This document shows, one piece after another, positions 33,662 through 42,176 of a stretch of 64,000 bases of DNA. Source of the DNA: Haloferax prahovense DSM 18310 (GTDB lineage Archaea; Halobacteriota; Halobacteria; Halobacteriales; Haloferacaceae); contig NZ_AOLG01000058.1 in NCBI RefSeq assembly GCF_000336815.1, positions 116,568-180,567 of the forward strand, given 5' to 3'. The stretch's first letter is position 1. Each line of letters begins with the position of its first letter. A program made the translations under genes and the position numbers. Below the pieces are notes generated by a model. It had not been told where the DNA came from and made no database searches. It worked only from the letters and a program-made list of their open reading frames with translations.

Positions 33662-34630
33662 TCAGTTCGACTCGGCGGCCAGCACTTGGTTCTCCAGCTC
33701 CTCGCCCTCGTCGAGCCGCCCGAGGTTCCCGGCGACGATGTCGGCGAGGCGGTCCCAGTGCTTCGGCGTGTGGCCGCCCGTGTGGGGCGTGATGAGGCAG
33801 TTCTCCAGCCCCCACAGCGGGTGGTCGGCGGGAAGCGGCTCGGGGTCGGTCACGTCGAGCGCGGCCCCGCGAATCTTGTTCGACCGCAGCGCCGACACGA
33901 GCGCGTCGGTGTCGACGATGCCGCCGCGGGCGGCGTTGACGAGCACGGCGTCGGTCGGCATCGTGGCGAACTCCGCCTCGTCGATGAGCCCGCGGGTCAG
34001 GTCGTTCAGCGGACACGCGACCACGACGTACTCGCTCCGGGAGAGCGCATCGTGAACCGCGTCGGGTTCGAAGCCGGCGACCTCGTCGGTCGGGCCGCCC
34101 TTCGACGGCGTGTAGCGGATGCCGATAGTCTCGACTTCGAAGCCCTGCAACCGCTGGGCGACGGCCTGCCCGATGGAGCCGAGGCCGATAATCGTCACCG
34201 TGCTGTCGGTGAACTCGCCGGACTGGAAGTGCCGCCACTCGGCGCGCTCCTTGCGCCGCCAGCCCTCGTGGAGGCGGCGGGCGAACACGAGCATGTTGCC
34301 GATAGCCTGCTCGGCGATGCCGGGCGCGTGGATGCCGCCGGCATTGGTGACGGCGACGCCGTGTTCCGCGAGCGCGTCCATCGGGACGTGGTCGGTCCCG
34401 GCGAACGTGCAGGCGAACAGTTCGAGGCGGTCGGCGCGGTCCAGCAGGTCCTCGTCTATCGTGATGCCCGTGACGACGCGGGCGTCGGCGACGAGTTCGC
34501 GTTCCTGTTTCGGCGTCCGGGCGAGCGTCACGGTCCGGTCCGGGAGGCGCTCGCGGAGCGCGTTCGCGTACGATTCCATCGAAAGGCCCTCGGTCCCCTC
34601 GCGGAGGACGACGATGTCTGTCTCGGTCAT
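33662..34630 (-). CDS. NAD(P)-dependent D-2-hydroxyacid dehydrogenase
   Basis: 322 residues from ATG 34630. The nucleotide-binding motif IIGLGSIGQAVAQ is near 143-155. Catalytic residues of the family are present: Arg in VNAARGGIVDTDAL, Glu in DVTDPEPLPADHPLWG and His in LITPHTGGHT. The enzymes reduce 2-oxoacids to D-2-hydroxyacids or the reverse. First gene of a two-gene operon with the FAD/Fe-S oxidase, and divergent from the M20 gene at 34758 with 127 bp between starts. The exact substrate is unknown; glyoxylate, pyruvate or a 2-oxoacid arising from the island's aminotransferases are possible. Confidence 0.92.
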   Translation of the reverse strand: MTETDIVVLREGTEGLSMESYANALRERLPDRTVTLARTPKQERELVADARVVTGITIDEDLLDRADRLELFACTFAGTDHVPMDALAEHGVAVTNAGGIHAPGIAEQAIGNMLVFARRLHEGWRRKERAEWRHFQSGEFTDSTVTIIGLGSIGQAVAQRLQGFEVETIGIRYTPSKGGPTDEVAGFEPDAVHDALSRSEYVVVACPLNDLTRGLIDEAEFATMPTDAVLVNAARGGIVDTDALVSALRSNKIRGAALDVTDPEPLPADHPLWGLENCLITPHTGGHTPKHWDRLADIVAGNLGRLDEGEELENQVLAAESN

Positions 34631-34757
34631 GGTGTGAGTCGCGCGTCGCGGGCGCGGTTGCTACATCGATTGGGTGACGTTCCCTTAGTCTTTTTGTGTA
34701 GCCGGTGTCCACGGATACCGTTTATGCTTAAGTGGGTGGCGAGTGGTACGTGTACGC

Positions 34758-36065
34758 ATGGCCGACGCCGTTCGACCGCGACTAGCGGAGCTTCGCAGAG
34801 ACCTCCACCGCCACCCCGAACCCGGCTGGTGCGAGTTCCGGACGACCGCGCGGCTCGTCGAGGAACTGCGCGCCATCGGCGTGGACGAACTCGCCGTCGG
34901 CGCTGACGCTTACGACCCCGACGACCGGATGGCCGTTCCGAGCGACGACCGACTCGACGAGTGGTACGACCGGGCGCTCGACAGCGGGGTCGACCCGGAC
35001 CTCCTCGAACCGCTCCGCGGCGGGACGACCGGTTGTGTCGCCGTCCTCGACCGCGGCGAGGGGCCGACGGTCGGCCTTCGGGTCGACATCGACGGGCTGT
35101 TCATCGAGGAGTCGGACGACGCGGGCCACGACCCCGCCGCCGAGGGCTTCCGCTCGGAGACGGGCGAGACGATGCACGCCTGCGGCCACGACACCCACAT
35201 GACGTGGGGGCTGGCGACGCTCGAAGCCGTCAAGGAAAGCGACTTTTCGGGTCGGCTCGTCGTGTTCTTCCAGCCCGCGGAGGAGATCTCGGGGGGCGGC
35301 GCGCCTATGGCGAAAAGCGAGTACGCCGCCGGTATCGACTACTTCTTCGCGGTCCACGTCGGCCTCGACCACCCGACGGGAGAGGTCGTCGCCGGTATCG
35401 AGAAGCCGCTCGCCATGTGCCACATCGACGCGGAAATCGAGGGGACGACCGCCCACGCCGGCAAGGAACCGGAAGCCGGCGCGAACGCCATCCACGCGCT
35501 CGGCACCGCCATCGAGAGCGTCTACGGCATCCCGCGGCACTCCGACGGGATGACCCGCGTCAACGTCGGCCGGGTCGAAGGCGGTACCGCGAGCAACGTC
35601 ATCGCCGACGAGGTCGAAGCCGTCGCCGAGGCGCGCGGCGAGACGACCGAACTCATGGAGTACGCGAAGTCCGAACTCCGCCGGCGGTTCGAGAAGGCCG
35701 CCGAACTGCACGACTGCGAAGCGACGGTCGACGTGGTCAGCGAGAGCCCGCGGGCCGACAGCGACCCCGAACTCGTGGAGGCCGTCGCCGACGCCGCCGA
35801 GGGCGTGCGCGGCGTCGACCGCGTCGTGCCGACCGCCGACTTCGGCGCGAGCGAGGACGCCACGTTCCTCATGGAGCGCGTCCAGCGCGACGGCGGCCTC
35901 GCATGTTACTCCATCGTCGGCACCGACCACCCGACGAGCCACCACACCGCGACGTTCGACGTGGACGAGCGAAGCCTCGAAACCGGCGTCGAAGTCCTCA
36001 CGCGGTCGATTCTGTCGGTCGCCGGCGTCGAGTCGGTTCCAGAAATCGCGGGAGCGAACCGATGA
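34758..36065 (+). CDS. M20-family amidohydrolase/deacylase (AbgA-like)
   Basis: 435 residues from ATG 34758, about 35 nt below TTTATGCTTAAG, a good TATA element. M20D hallmarks: RLAELRRDLHRHPEPGWCEFRTT, the metal ligands in METMHACGHDTHM-like TMHACGHDTHMTWG and FFQPAEEISGGG, and late His ligands in TDHPTSHHTATFD. The insert AYDPDDRMAVPSDDRLDEWYDRAL resembles AbgA (aminobenzoyl-glutamate hydrolase A subunit). In an ectoine pathway the next step is removal of the acetyl group from N-acetyl-diaminobutyrate; the bacterial DoeB/EutE enzyme belongs to the unrelated AstE/AspA family, which I do not see here. This M20 protein is therefore a candidate replacement. Its stop overlaps the start of the next gene (ATGA). 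Confidence 0.88.
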   Translation: MADAVRPRLAELRRDLHRHPEPGWCEFRTTARLVEELRAIGVDELAVGADAYDPDDRMAVPSDDRLDEWYDRALDSGVDPDLLEPLRGGTTGCVAVLDRGEGPTVGLRVDIDGLFIEESDDAGHDPAAEGFRSETGETMHACGHDTHMTWGLATLEAVKESDFSGRLVVFFQPAEEISGGGAPMAKSEYAAGIDYFFAVHVGLDHPTGEVVAGIEKPLAMCHIDAEIEGTTAHAGKEPEAGANAIHALGTAIESVYGIPRHSDGMTRVNVGRVEGGTASNVIADEVEAVAEARGETTELMEYAKSELRRRFEKAAELHDCEATVDVVSESPRADSDPELVEAVADAAEGVRGVDRVVPTADFGASEDATFLMERVQRDGGLACYSIVGTDHPTSHHTATFDVDERSLETGVEVLTRSILSVAGVESVPEIAGANR

Positions 36066-37360
36066 GCGACGGGCGCGTCACCGGCGAGTCGGCACCCCCG
36101 GCGTCGGAAGTCGTCACCGCCGACGACGTTGCGGACGCCCACGAGCGACTCGACGGCGTGGTCCACCGGACGCCGCTCGATAGCTCGCGAACCATAGCCG
36201 ACCGCTGCGGGGCCGAGCGGGTCGACCTCAAACTGGAGAACGTCCAGCGGACGGGGTCGTTCAAGATTCGCGGCGCGTACAACGCGATGGCGCAGCTCCC
36301 CGAGTCGGTGCGAGAACGGGGCGTCGTCGCCTCCAGCGCCGGCAACCACGCGCAGGGCGTCGCGCTCGCCGGCGACCTGCTCGACATCGACACGACCATC
36401 GTCGTCCCCGAAATCACGCCGGCGGTGAAAATCGACGCCACCCGCGGTTACGGCGCGGAGGTCGTCGTCGAGGGCGACCTGTACGAGGAGTCGTACGAAC
36501 ACGCTCTGCGACTCGCCGACGACGAGGGACTGGAGTTCGTCCACCCCTTCGACGACGCGGCCGTCATCGCCGGACAGGGGACCGTCGGACGGGAACTCGC
36601 GGCTGACGCGCCCGACGTGGATACGGTTCTCGTCTCCATCGGCGGCGGCGGCCTCATCTCCGGTATCGCCACCGCGCTGAAGGCGCGGAACCCCGACGTG
36701 CGCGTCGTCGGCGTCCAACCCGAGGGCGCGGCCCACGCCAAGCCCTCGCTCGAGGCCGACGAGATTCGCATGCTCTCGGAGGTCGATACCGTCGCCGAGG
36801 GCATCGCCGACGCGCGGCTGTTAGAGCGGACCTTCGCGGTCGTCCGCGACCGCGTCGACGACGTGGTCTCGGTCGACGACACGGACCTCGCGGTCGCCAC
36901 CACGGTCCTCGCCGAGCGGGCGAAGACCGTCGCCGAACCGGCCGGTGCGGCCCCGGTCGCAGCGCTGCTATCGGGCGCGGTCGACGTCGAGGGCGAGCAC
37001 GTCGCGGCCGTCGTCTCCGGCGGCAACGTCGGCCTCTCCGAACACGCCGAACTGACTCGCGTCGGGATGGAGGCGCTCGGACGCGCCGCCGAAGCGCGAC
37101 TCGAACTCGACGACTGGCCGGCGGTTCTCGGCGACCTCTCCGAGGCCGTCGCCGCGTCCGGGGCCGAACTCGATAGCGTCGAGCGCGCCGCCCGAACCGC
37201 CGCCGACGAACCGAATCGGGTTCCGGTCGAGGTTCGCCTCGACGGGAGCGGTCCGGACCACCTCGCGGACGCGCTCGGCTCGCTGGCCGCGGTCGACGGC
37301 GTCGAAGTCGCTTCGCACTCGCTGGACAGGTGCGTCGGCGAGTCTGCTGACTCGGCCTGA
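36062..37360 (+). CDS. Threonine ammonia-lyase-like PLP enzyme (EutB-like candidate)
   Basis: 432 residues from ATG 36062, overlapping the previous stop by 4 nt. Fold type II PLP enzyme: the Schiff-base lysine is in RTGSFKIRGAYNAM, the substrate loop in SSAGNHAQGVALA, and the phosphate loop in VSIGGGGLISGIA. A C-terminal ACT-like domain (about 345-430) ends in VPVEVRLDGSGPDHLADAL. By sequence it is a threonine dehydratase. Hydroxyectoine-degrading bacteria use a paralogue, EutB, on 3-hydroxylated intermediates, so this gene in this place may give access to hydroxyectoine. Catabolic threonine dehydratase is the conservative alternative. The RidA gene at 41772 would remove its reactive imine product. 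Confidence 0.88.
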   Translation: MSDGRVTGESAPPASEVVTADDVADAHERLDGVVHRTPLDSSRTIADRCGAERVDLKLENVQRTGSFKIRGAYNAMAQLPESVRERGVVASSAGNHAQGVALAGDLLDIDTTIVVPEITPAVKIDATRGYGAEVVVEGDLYEESYEHALRLADDEGLEFVHPFDDAAVIAGQGTVGRELAADAPDVDTVLVSIGGGGLISGIATALKARNPDVRVVGVQPEGAAHAKPSLEADEIRMLSEVDTVAEGIADARLLERTFAVVRDRVDDVVSVDDTDLAVATTVLAERAKTVAEPAGAAPVAALLSGAVDVEGEHVAAVVSGGNVGLSEHAELTRVGMEALGRAAEARLELDDWPAVLGDLSEAVAASGAELDSVERAARTAADEPNRVPVEVRLDGSGPDHLADALGSLAAVDGVEVASHSLDRCVGESADSA

Positions 37361-37362
37361 GT

Positions 37363-37406
37363 AGTCCGGAAAAACGGGACAGACCGCGTCTCGGGTCCGT
37401 TTTTTC
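37363..37406. terminator. Bidirectional A/T-run terminator
   Basis: Between convergent genes: GGAAAAACGGG (A5, for the minus strand) and CCGTTTTTTCTC (T6 at 37400-37405, for the plus strand), separated by GC-rich sequence. Placed 40 nt past the dehydratase stop and 30 nt before the aminotransferase end. Confidence 0.4.
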
Positions 37407-37435
37407 TCACGCTGTTCGTCCGGCGAAACCCACGC

Positions 37436-38794
37436 TCACGCGACCGCTTCGGTCGCCACGGCGTCCATCGCCTCGCAGAAGATGCCCACGCCCAGTTCGA
37501 TTTCGCGCTCGGTGGAGTCGAGCGGGGGCAGGAGGCGAATCGTCTTCTTCCCGCAGCCGAGGGTGAGCAGGCCGCGGTCGAGCGCCGCTTCGACGACGGC
37601 GTCGCGGCGCTGTTTGGTGTCGAACTCGACGGCGAGCATCAGACCCTTCCCGCGCACGTCGACCACGTGGTCGGGCGCGTCGTCGGCGAGGAGTTCCTTC
37701 GCCTGCCGGCCGCGCTCGGTCGCGTTGTCGAGCAGGTCGTACTCCTCGATGGCGTCGAGCGTGAGCGCGCCTTGCATCGACGCGAGCAGGTCGCCGCCGC
37801 CGAACGTCGACCCGAGGCGGTTCTTCTCGGTCGGGAAGACGTCGGACCTCGAGACGGTCGCGCCGACGCGGAGCCCCTTCGCGCTGGCGATGACATCGGG
37901 TTCGATGGGGTAGTGGTCGGCGGCCCACATCTCGCCCGTCCGCCCGACGCCCGACTGAATCTCGTCCACGACGAGCGGGATGTCGTAGGTGTCGCAGACG
38001 TCGCCCACCTCGGCCATGAACTCCTCGCTCGGGAAGCGGTAGCCGCCGACGCCCTGAATCGGTTCGAGAATCGCGAACGCGACCTCGTCGGGGTTGACGT
38101 GGCCGCCCTCCGGCGAGAGCGAGTTCCGCAACTGCGACCCGCCACCCGCGAAGAAGCCGCAGTCGCAAGAGTCCGCCGAACAGCCCGAGTCCGCGCAGAA
38201 CGGAACCGTCTCGATGCCCGCGACTTGCGGGTAGTGGCGAGTGTAGACCTCTTTCGATTTCGTGAGCGAGAGCGTCCCGAGAGTCCGGCCGTGGAAGCTC
38301 CCCTCGAAGGCGTAGCCGTACTTCGCGGGGGCCTTGTGGTCGTGCGTTATCTTCATCGCGTTCTCGACGGCCTCGGCCCCGGAGTTCGACAGGAACACCG
38401 TGTCCATCCCGTAGTGAGAGGAGACGTCGGTGAGCTTGTCCATCAGGTGGCTCGACCCGGGGAACTCGGCGGTTTCGGGGTCCGGTCCCGCGCCGAAGTA
38501 CATGTCTTGGCCGGCGATTTTCATCGGTTCGACGAGGTCGAACTCCCGGAGCTTCGACAGCACTTTCTCGTTGTTGTAGCCGAGCGGCGCGGCCCCGATG
38601 TGGCAGGTGAAGTCCAAGAGGACGTTGCCGTCCACGTCGGTGACGAACGGGCCGTCGGCCTCGGCGGTCACGTCCCAGACGAACTCGTGGGAGTACTCGC
38701 TGGGCGCGGCGTGCTTGTGGTGGAACTCGACCCACTGCTTCGCGTTGGGTCCGGGCAGCGCTGCTGCGTCCGGTTCTGCGGTATCCCGATCCAT
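37436..38794 (-). CDS. Class III aminotransferase (first of two)
   Basis: 452 residues from ATG 38794. Class III (acetylornithine/GABA-type) PLP fold: FLSNSGAEAVENAMKI, YAFEGSFHGRTLGTLSLT, EPIQGVGGYRFPSEEF, VVDEIQSGVGRTGEMWA and the PLP lysine in VIASAKGLRVGA. A cysteine-rich insert (about residues 198-212, CADSGCSADSCDCGFF) is unusual and could bind metal. The N-terminus up to residue 50 (NAKQWVEFHHKHAAPSEYSHEF) is typical of haloarchaeal paralogues. In the island it could act on 2,4-diaminobutyrate or on 4-aminobutyrate-like compounds; which of the two class III enzymes does so cannot be decided from sequence. Confidence 0.9.
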   Translation of the reverse strand: MDRDTAEPDAAALPGPNAKQWVEFHHKHAAPSEYSHEFVWDVTAEADGPFVTDVDGNVLLDFTCHIGAAPLGYNNEKVLSKLREFDLVEPMKIAGQDMYFGAGPDPETAEFPGSSHLMDKLTDVSSHYGMDTVFLSNSGAEAVENAMKITHDHKAPAKYGYAFEGSFHGRTLGTLSLTKSKEVYTRHYPQVAGIETVPFCADSGCSADSCDCGFFAGGGSQLRNSLSPEGGHVNPDEVAFAILEPIQGVGGYRFPSEEFMAEVGDVCDTYDIPLVVDEIQSGVGRTGEMWAADHYPIEPDVIASAKGLRVGATVSRSDVFPTEKNRLGSTFGGGDLLASMQGALTLDAIEEYDLLDNATERGRQAKELLADDAPDHVVDVRGKGLMLAVEFDTKQRRDAVVEAALDRGLLTLGCGKKTIRLLPPLDSTEREIELGVGIFCEAMDAVATEAVA

Positions 38795-38979
38795 ACACAG
38801 GATTTGTTGATACCGTACATTAAAACTTGGTATCATAGGAGCTACCACACATCACGGTTCGCGGTCCGCCTCGGCGACCGCGCCGGCGGCGCTCTCGGTC
38901 GGTACGGGCCTTCGTAGAATGGAGATGACGGAGACGGGGACAGAGACGGGGACGGAACCGCGTTCGGCTGGAGTCGGCG

Positions 38980-40614
38980 TCAGTCGTCGTCGTGGCTGGA
39001 GACGTTCGCGGCCGGTGCCTGCCCGCCGGTCGACTCCGACTTCCCCCAGAGGTTCGTCTCGTCTTGGAGGAGCAGGCTTCCGTAGTCGTCTTGGAAGGTC
39101 CGGATGAGCCCGAGCGTCGCTATCACGCAGATGACGGCGAACGGCGCGCCCGTGATAATCGCCGCGGACTGCAGGGCGTTCACGCCGCCGACGACCATCA
39201 GGATGGACGCCACAGCGCCCTGGAGGACGGCCCAGAAGATGCGGTTGAGCGCGGACGGTTCCTTTTTACCGCCGGTCGTCATCATCGACACAGCCAGCGT
39301 CGACGAGTCGGCGGAGGTGACGAAGAACGTCGTCACGAGCACGAGGAACCCGAACAGGAGCAGCGGTCCGACGATGGGGAGATTGCCGAAGAGGACGTAC
39401 CCCGAGACCGCTTCGCCGTACTCGGAGACCGGCCCGAGGACGTTCGCCGCGCCCGTGTGCTGCATGATGACGCCCGCGCCGCCGACGATAGCGAACCACG
39501 GGACCGTCGCGAGCGAGGTCGCACCGATGCCGGCGAACGCGACCTCGCGGACGCTCCGACCGCGCGAGATGCGGGCGATGAACAGGCCCGCGAAGGGCGA
39601 CCACGCGAGCGGCCAGAGCCAGTAGAAGACGGTCCACGCGTTGACCCACTTACTGGCGCTGGTCGCGGTGGCCTGCGTGAACAGGCTCATCTGGAAGAAG
39701 TCGCCGATGAAGCCACCGGTCGCCTGCGTGCCGAGTTCGAGGATACGGAAGGTCGGCCCGAACACCAGCGTCGCGACCATCAACAGGGTGAACACGACCA
39801 TGTTGAAGTTCGAGAGCCGTCGAATCCCCTTGTCGACGCCCAGCACTAACGAGATGGTGAAGATGACGACCATGCCTGTGATGACGAGGATGGTTCCCAC
39901 GTCGCCAAGTTGGATTCCCCACTGGAAGTTCAGGCCGGTGATGAACTGGCTTCCGATGAAGCCCAGCGAGGTTGCGACGCCGCCGAGGGTCGCGAACACG
40001 GCGAGGATATCGACGGTTTTCCCTATCGCGCCGTCGACGTTGTCCGCACCGAGAATCGGCGTCAGGACCGCCGACACGCGAAGCGGCGCGTCGTAGTTGT
40101 AGACGAAGTAGCCGATGGCGAGACCCATCACGGTGAAACACGACCACTGGGTCAGACTCCAATGGAAGATAGAGTACTGGACCGCCAGCGGCATCGCCGC
40201 CGAGGACTGGGCCTCGGCCCCGTACAGCGGCGGGACCGTCGAGTAGTGGAACAGCGCCTCCGCGGGACCCCAGAAGACGATACCCGCCGCGAGGCCGGCG
40301 GAGTACATCATTGCGAAGTACGAGAGGAAGCCGTACTCGGGGTCCTGGTCTCCGAGCTTCAGGTTACCCCACGGCCCGAAGATGACGAAGCCCAAGAACA
40401 GGACGAACCCGAGCATCGCCAACAGGAAGAACCAGTTGAACGTGGCGAGAATCCACCGGCGAATCCCGAGGACGAAGTCGTAGGAGGCCTCCGGATTGAG
40501 GCTGAACGCGCCGACGAAGAGCAGCGTTATCGCCGCGCCGAACGCGAACACCACCGGCTCGATTTCGTCGAGGAACTCACTCACGACGCCGTTTGAGGAG
40601 CTCACCGCCGACAC
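38980..40614 (-). CDS. BCCT-family transporter (betaine/carnitine/choline/ectoine carrier)
   Basis: About 544 residues from GTG 40614; a GTG at 40605 and one at 40722 are alternatives. Twelve helices. The family signature WVNAWTVFYWLWPLAWSPF and GLFIARISRGRSVREV (the aromatic box and the following loop) is intact, as are MYSAGLAAGIVFWGPAEAL in helix 3 and FFVTSADSSTLAVSMM in helix 10. BCCT carriers take up quaternary ammonium solutes or ectoines with Na+ or H+. It has no long regulatory C-terminal tail, so it may be a nutrient-uptake and not an osmosensing carrier. Given the DoeA-like gene it is the likely ectoine importer. Confidence 0.9.
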   Translation of the reverse strand: MSAVSSSNGVVSEFLDEIEPVVFAFGAAITLLFVGAFSLNPEASYDFVLGIRRWILATFNWFFLLAMLGFVLFLGFVIFGPWGNLKLGDQDPEYGFLSYFAMMYSAGLAAGIVFWGPAEALFHYSTVPPLYGAEAQSSAAMPLAVQYSIFHWSLTQWSCFTVMGLAIGYFVYNYDAPLRVSAVLTPILGADNVDGAIGKTVDILAVFATLGGVATSLGFIGSQFITGLNFQWGIQLGDVGTILVITGMVVIFTISLVLGVDKGIRRLSNFNMVVFTLLMVATLVFGPTFRILELGTQATGGFIGDFFQMSLFTQATATSASKWVNAWTVFYWLWPLAWSPFAGLFIARISRGRSVREVAFAGIGATSLATVPWFAIVGGAGVIMQHTGAANVLGPVSEYGEAVSGYVLFGNLPIVGPLLLFGFLVLVTTFFVTSADSSTLAVSMMTTGGKKEPSALNRIFWAVLQGAVASILMVVGGVNALQSAAIITGAPFAVICVIATLGLIRTFQDDYGSLLLQDETNLWGKSESTGGQAPAANVSSHDDD

Positions 40615-41054
40615 CCCCCGTGCGTAATCGCCCCGTTCGACCCCGTCTGAACGAGACTGCCACCTCCCGACTGACTGGTCGAGGCCCGCGCCTCGAACTG
40701 TGCGCCACGATGACCGTTGCACCCGTGTGCTGTAATGTGGTCTGTCATACTATCGCTCCGACGGACACCATGCTACGTGATGTCTCACATCACGACAAGT
40801 GCAAACATTACCATAAAATTTGTGGTTATCGGTGACGCCGAGAACGAAATCCGTTTACAAACGGTCGGAAAGTCGGACGTCGACCCGCTGCAGTCGTGCG
40901 CTTTCTCCGCTGCGTAGCGCCTCGCTCCGCCCTCGACCGGTGCGTTCACACGAACTGTAGACGAGACTTCGGAATACCCCGGCTATCGCCCCGATTCGTC
41001 CGGATATTCGGCCCGTTCGTAACGCTTAATCGAATTCGTACACGCGTTCTGTAT
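40615..41054. other. Divergent control region between BCCT and the following gene
   Basis: About 440 bp. It holds the BCCT promoter and the 19-bp palindrome at 40776, an AT-rich stretch (40795-40860) and a second possible promoter near AACGCTTAATCG (41020-41031), 24-35 nt before the ATG at 41055. No further gene is seen. Confidence 0.45.
40776..40794 (-). promoter_or_regulatory. Perfect 19-bp palindrome upstream of the BCCT gene
   Basis: CGTGATGT-CTC-ACATCACG, 8-bp arms, 3-bp spacer. On the minus strand it follows AAATTTTATGG (about 40814-40824), a TATA candidate, by roughly 20 nt, so it sits at the predicted transcription start. A half-site ACATCACG occurs at 38849-38856 upstream of the aminotransferase at 38794. 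The IclR protein at 45452 is one candidate ligand. Confidence 0.6.
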
Positions 41055-41708
41055 ATGGCAAACGACGCCGACGGAACGGACGGCACCGACGACCTCGCCT
41101 ACGCCGCCGACCGCGGCCGCGGCATCCTGACGCCGAGCGACCGCGAGTTCCTGCTCGGCCGGAAGACCGACTACACCGACCACTCGAAAAAGCAGAAGCG
41201 AAACCGGATTCGACGCCGCCTCCGCAACGCGATACTCGATTTCACCATCCTGTTCGAGTCGCTCGAAGACCGCGACCGCGAGACGGTGTTCAACCCCGAC
41301 GCCGCCGACCGCGAGGCGTACACGCGGGGCATCACCGACATGCTCGCGTTCCTCCACCTCGGGACGATGGGCTACTACACCCCGTTCAAGGACATGCTCT
41401 CCGAGGGCGTCAACAAGGCCGAGCAGGAACTGGCCGGCTCCGACTACCGGATGGTCACGGTGGATTTCAACGTCGAACCGGTCGGCCAAATCGACGTCGA
41501 CGCCGTCATCGACAAACTCGAACGCGGCGCGTTCGACCAGCTCACCGACGAGGAACTACAGGCGTTCGTCAGGCTTCTGGCGGAGTCAGACGACTTCTCT
41601 GCGACCGACCTGCGCGCCGATATGAAAGCCCAGATGTCCGAGTTCGTCGAGCGAATCGACGCCGCGAACGAGCGGCGCGACCGCCGAGTCGACGAACTGA
41701 ACGACTGA
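41055..41708 (+). CDS. Conserved haloarchaeal protein of unknown function
   Basis: 217 residues from ATG 41055, chosen because AATCGAATTCGTACACG and a TTAA-type box precede it at leaderless distance. Highly charged and mostly helical: GILTPSDREFLLGRKTDYTDHSKKQKRNRIRRRLRNAILDFTILFESL, then GITDMLAFLHLGTMGYYTPFKDMLSEGV, and a C-terminal helical part with LTDEELQAFVRLLAESDDFSATDLRADM. The basic KKQKRNRIRRRLRNA helix could touch nucleic acid. I do not recognise the family and it need not belong to the catabolic island. Confidence 0.75.
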   Translation: MANDADGTDGTDDLAYAADRGRGILTPSDREFLLGRKTDYTDHSKKQKRNRIRRRLRNAILDFTILFESLEDRDRETVFNPDAADREAYTRGITDMLAFLHLGTMGYYTPFKDMLSEGVNKAEQELAGSDYRMVTVDFNVEPVGQIDVDAVIDKLERGAFDQLTDEELQAFVRLLAESDDFSATDLRADMKAQMSEFVERIDAANERRDRRVDELND

Positions 41709-41771
41709 GCCCCGGTTCGACTGGGCCGCGAATCTCCCGGGCGTCCGGGCGGCGACGCCACGCGCTGCGGC

Positions 41772-42158
41772 CTACCCGAGATACGCTATCGCGTCCATCT
41801 CGACGCGAACGTCGCCGGGCAGGCGCGCGACCTCGACGCAGACGCGCGCCGGCGGCACCTCGTCGAACCGCGCGCCGTACGCCTCGTTGACCCGTTCGTA
41901 GTCGTCGAGGTCGGTGACGTACACCGTCAGTTTCACCGCGTCGTCGAGGCCGTCGCCGCCGGCCTCGGAGACGACGGCCGCGATGTTGTCGAGCACGCGG
42001 TCGGTCTGTGCTTCGATGTCGCCGTCGACCTCCTCACCCGTCTCGGGGTCGACCGGGCCGTAGCCCGAGACGTAGAGCGTGTCGCCGGCGACGACGCCCT
42101 GCGAGTAGGGGTTATCCGTACGCGGGGCGTCGTCCGTGATGACTCGTTCGGGTGGCAT
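41772..42158 (-). CDS. ridA: RidA-family enamine/imine deaminase
   Basis: 128 residues from ATG 42158. Typical RidA sequence: PYSQGVVAGDTLYVSGYGPVDPETGE, QTDRVLDNIAAVVSEAGG, LDDAVKLTVYVTDLDDYERVNEAYGARF and PPARVCVEVARLPGDVRVEMDAIA, with the key Arg in PPARV. RidA hydrolyses reactive 2-aminoacrylate-type imines released by PLP dehydratases and related enzymes. It starts 18 nt after the stop of the class III aminotransferase on the same strand, so the two are co-transcribed; the dehydratase-like gene at 36062 is a likely source of its substrate. Confidence 0.93.
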   Translation of the reverse strand: MPPERVITDDAPRTDNPYSQGVVAGDTLYVSGYGPVDPETGEEVDGDIEAQTDRVLDNIAAVVSEAGGDGLDDAVKLTVYVTDLDDYERVNEAYGARFDEVPPARVCVEVARLPGDVRVEMDAIAYLG

Positions 42159-42176
42159 CGTGGTGTTCGACCGTGG

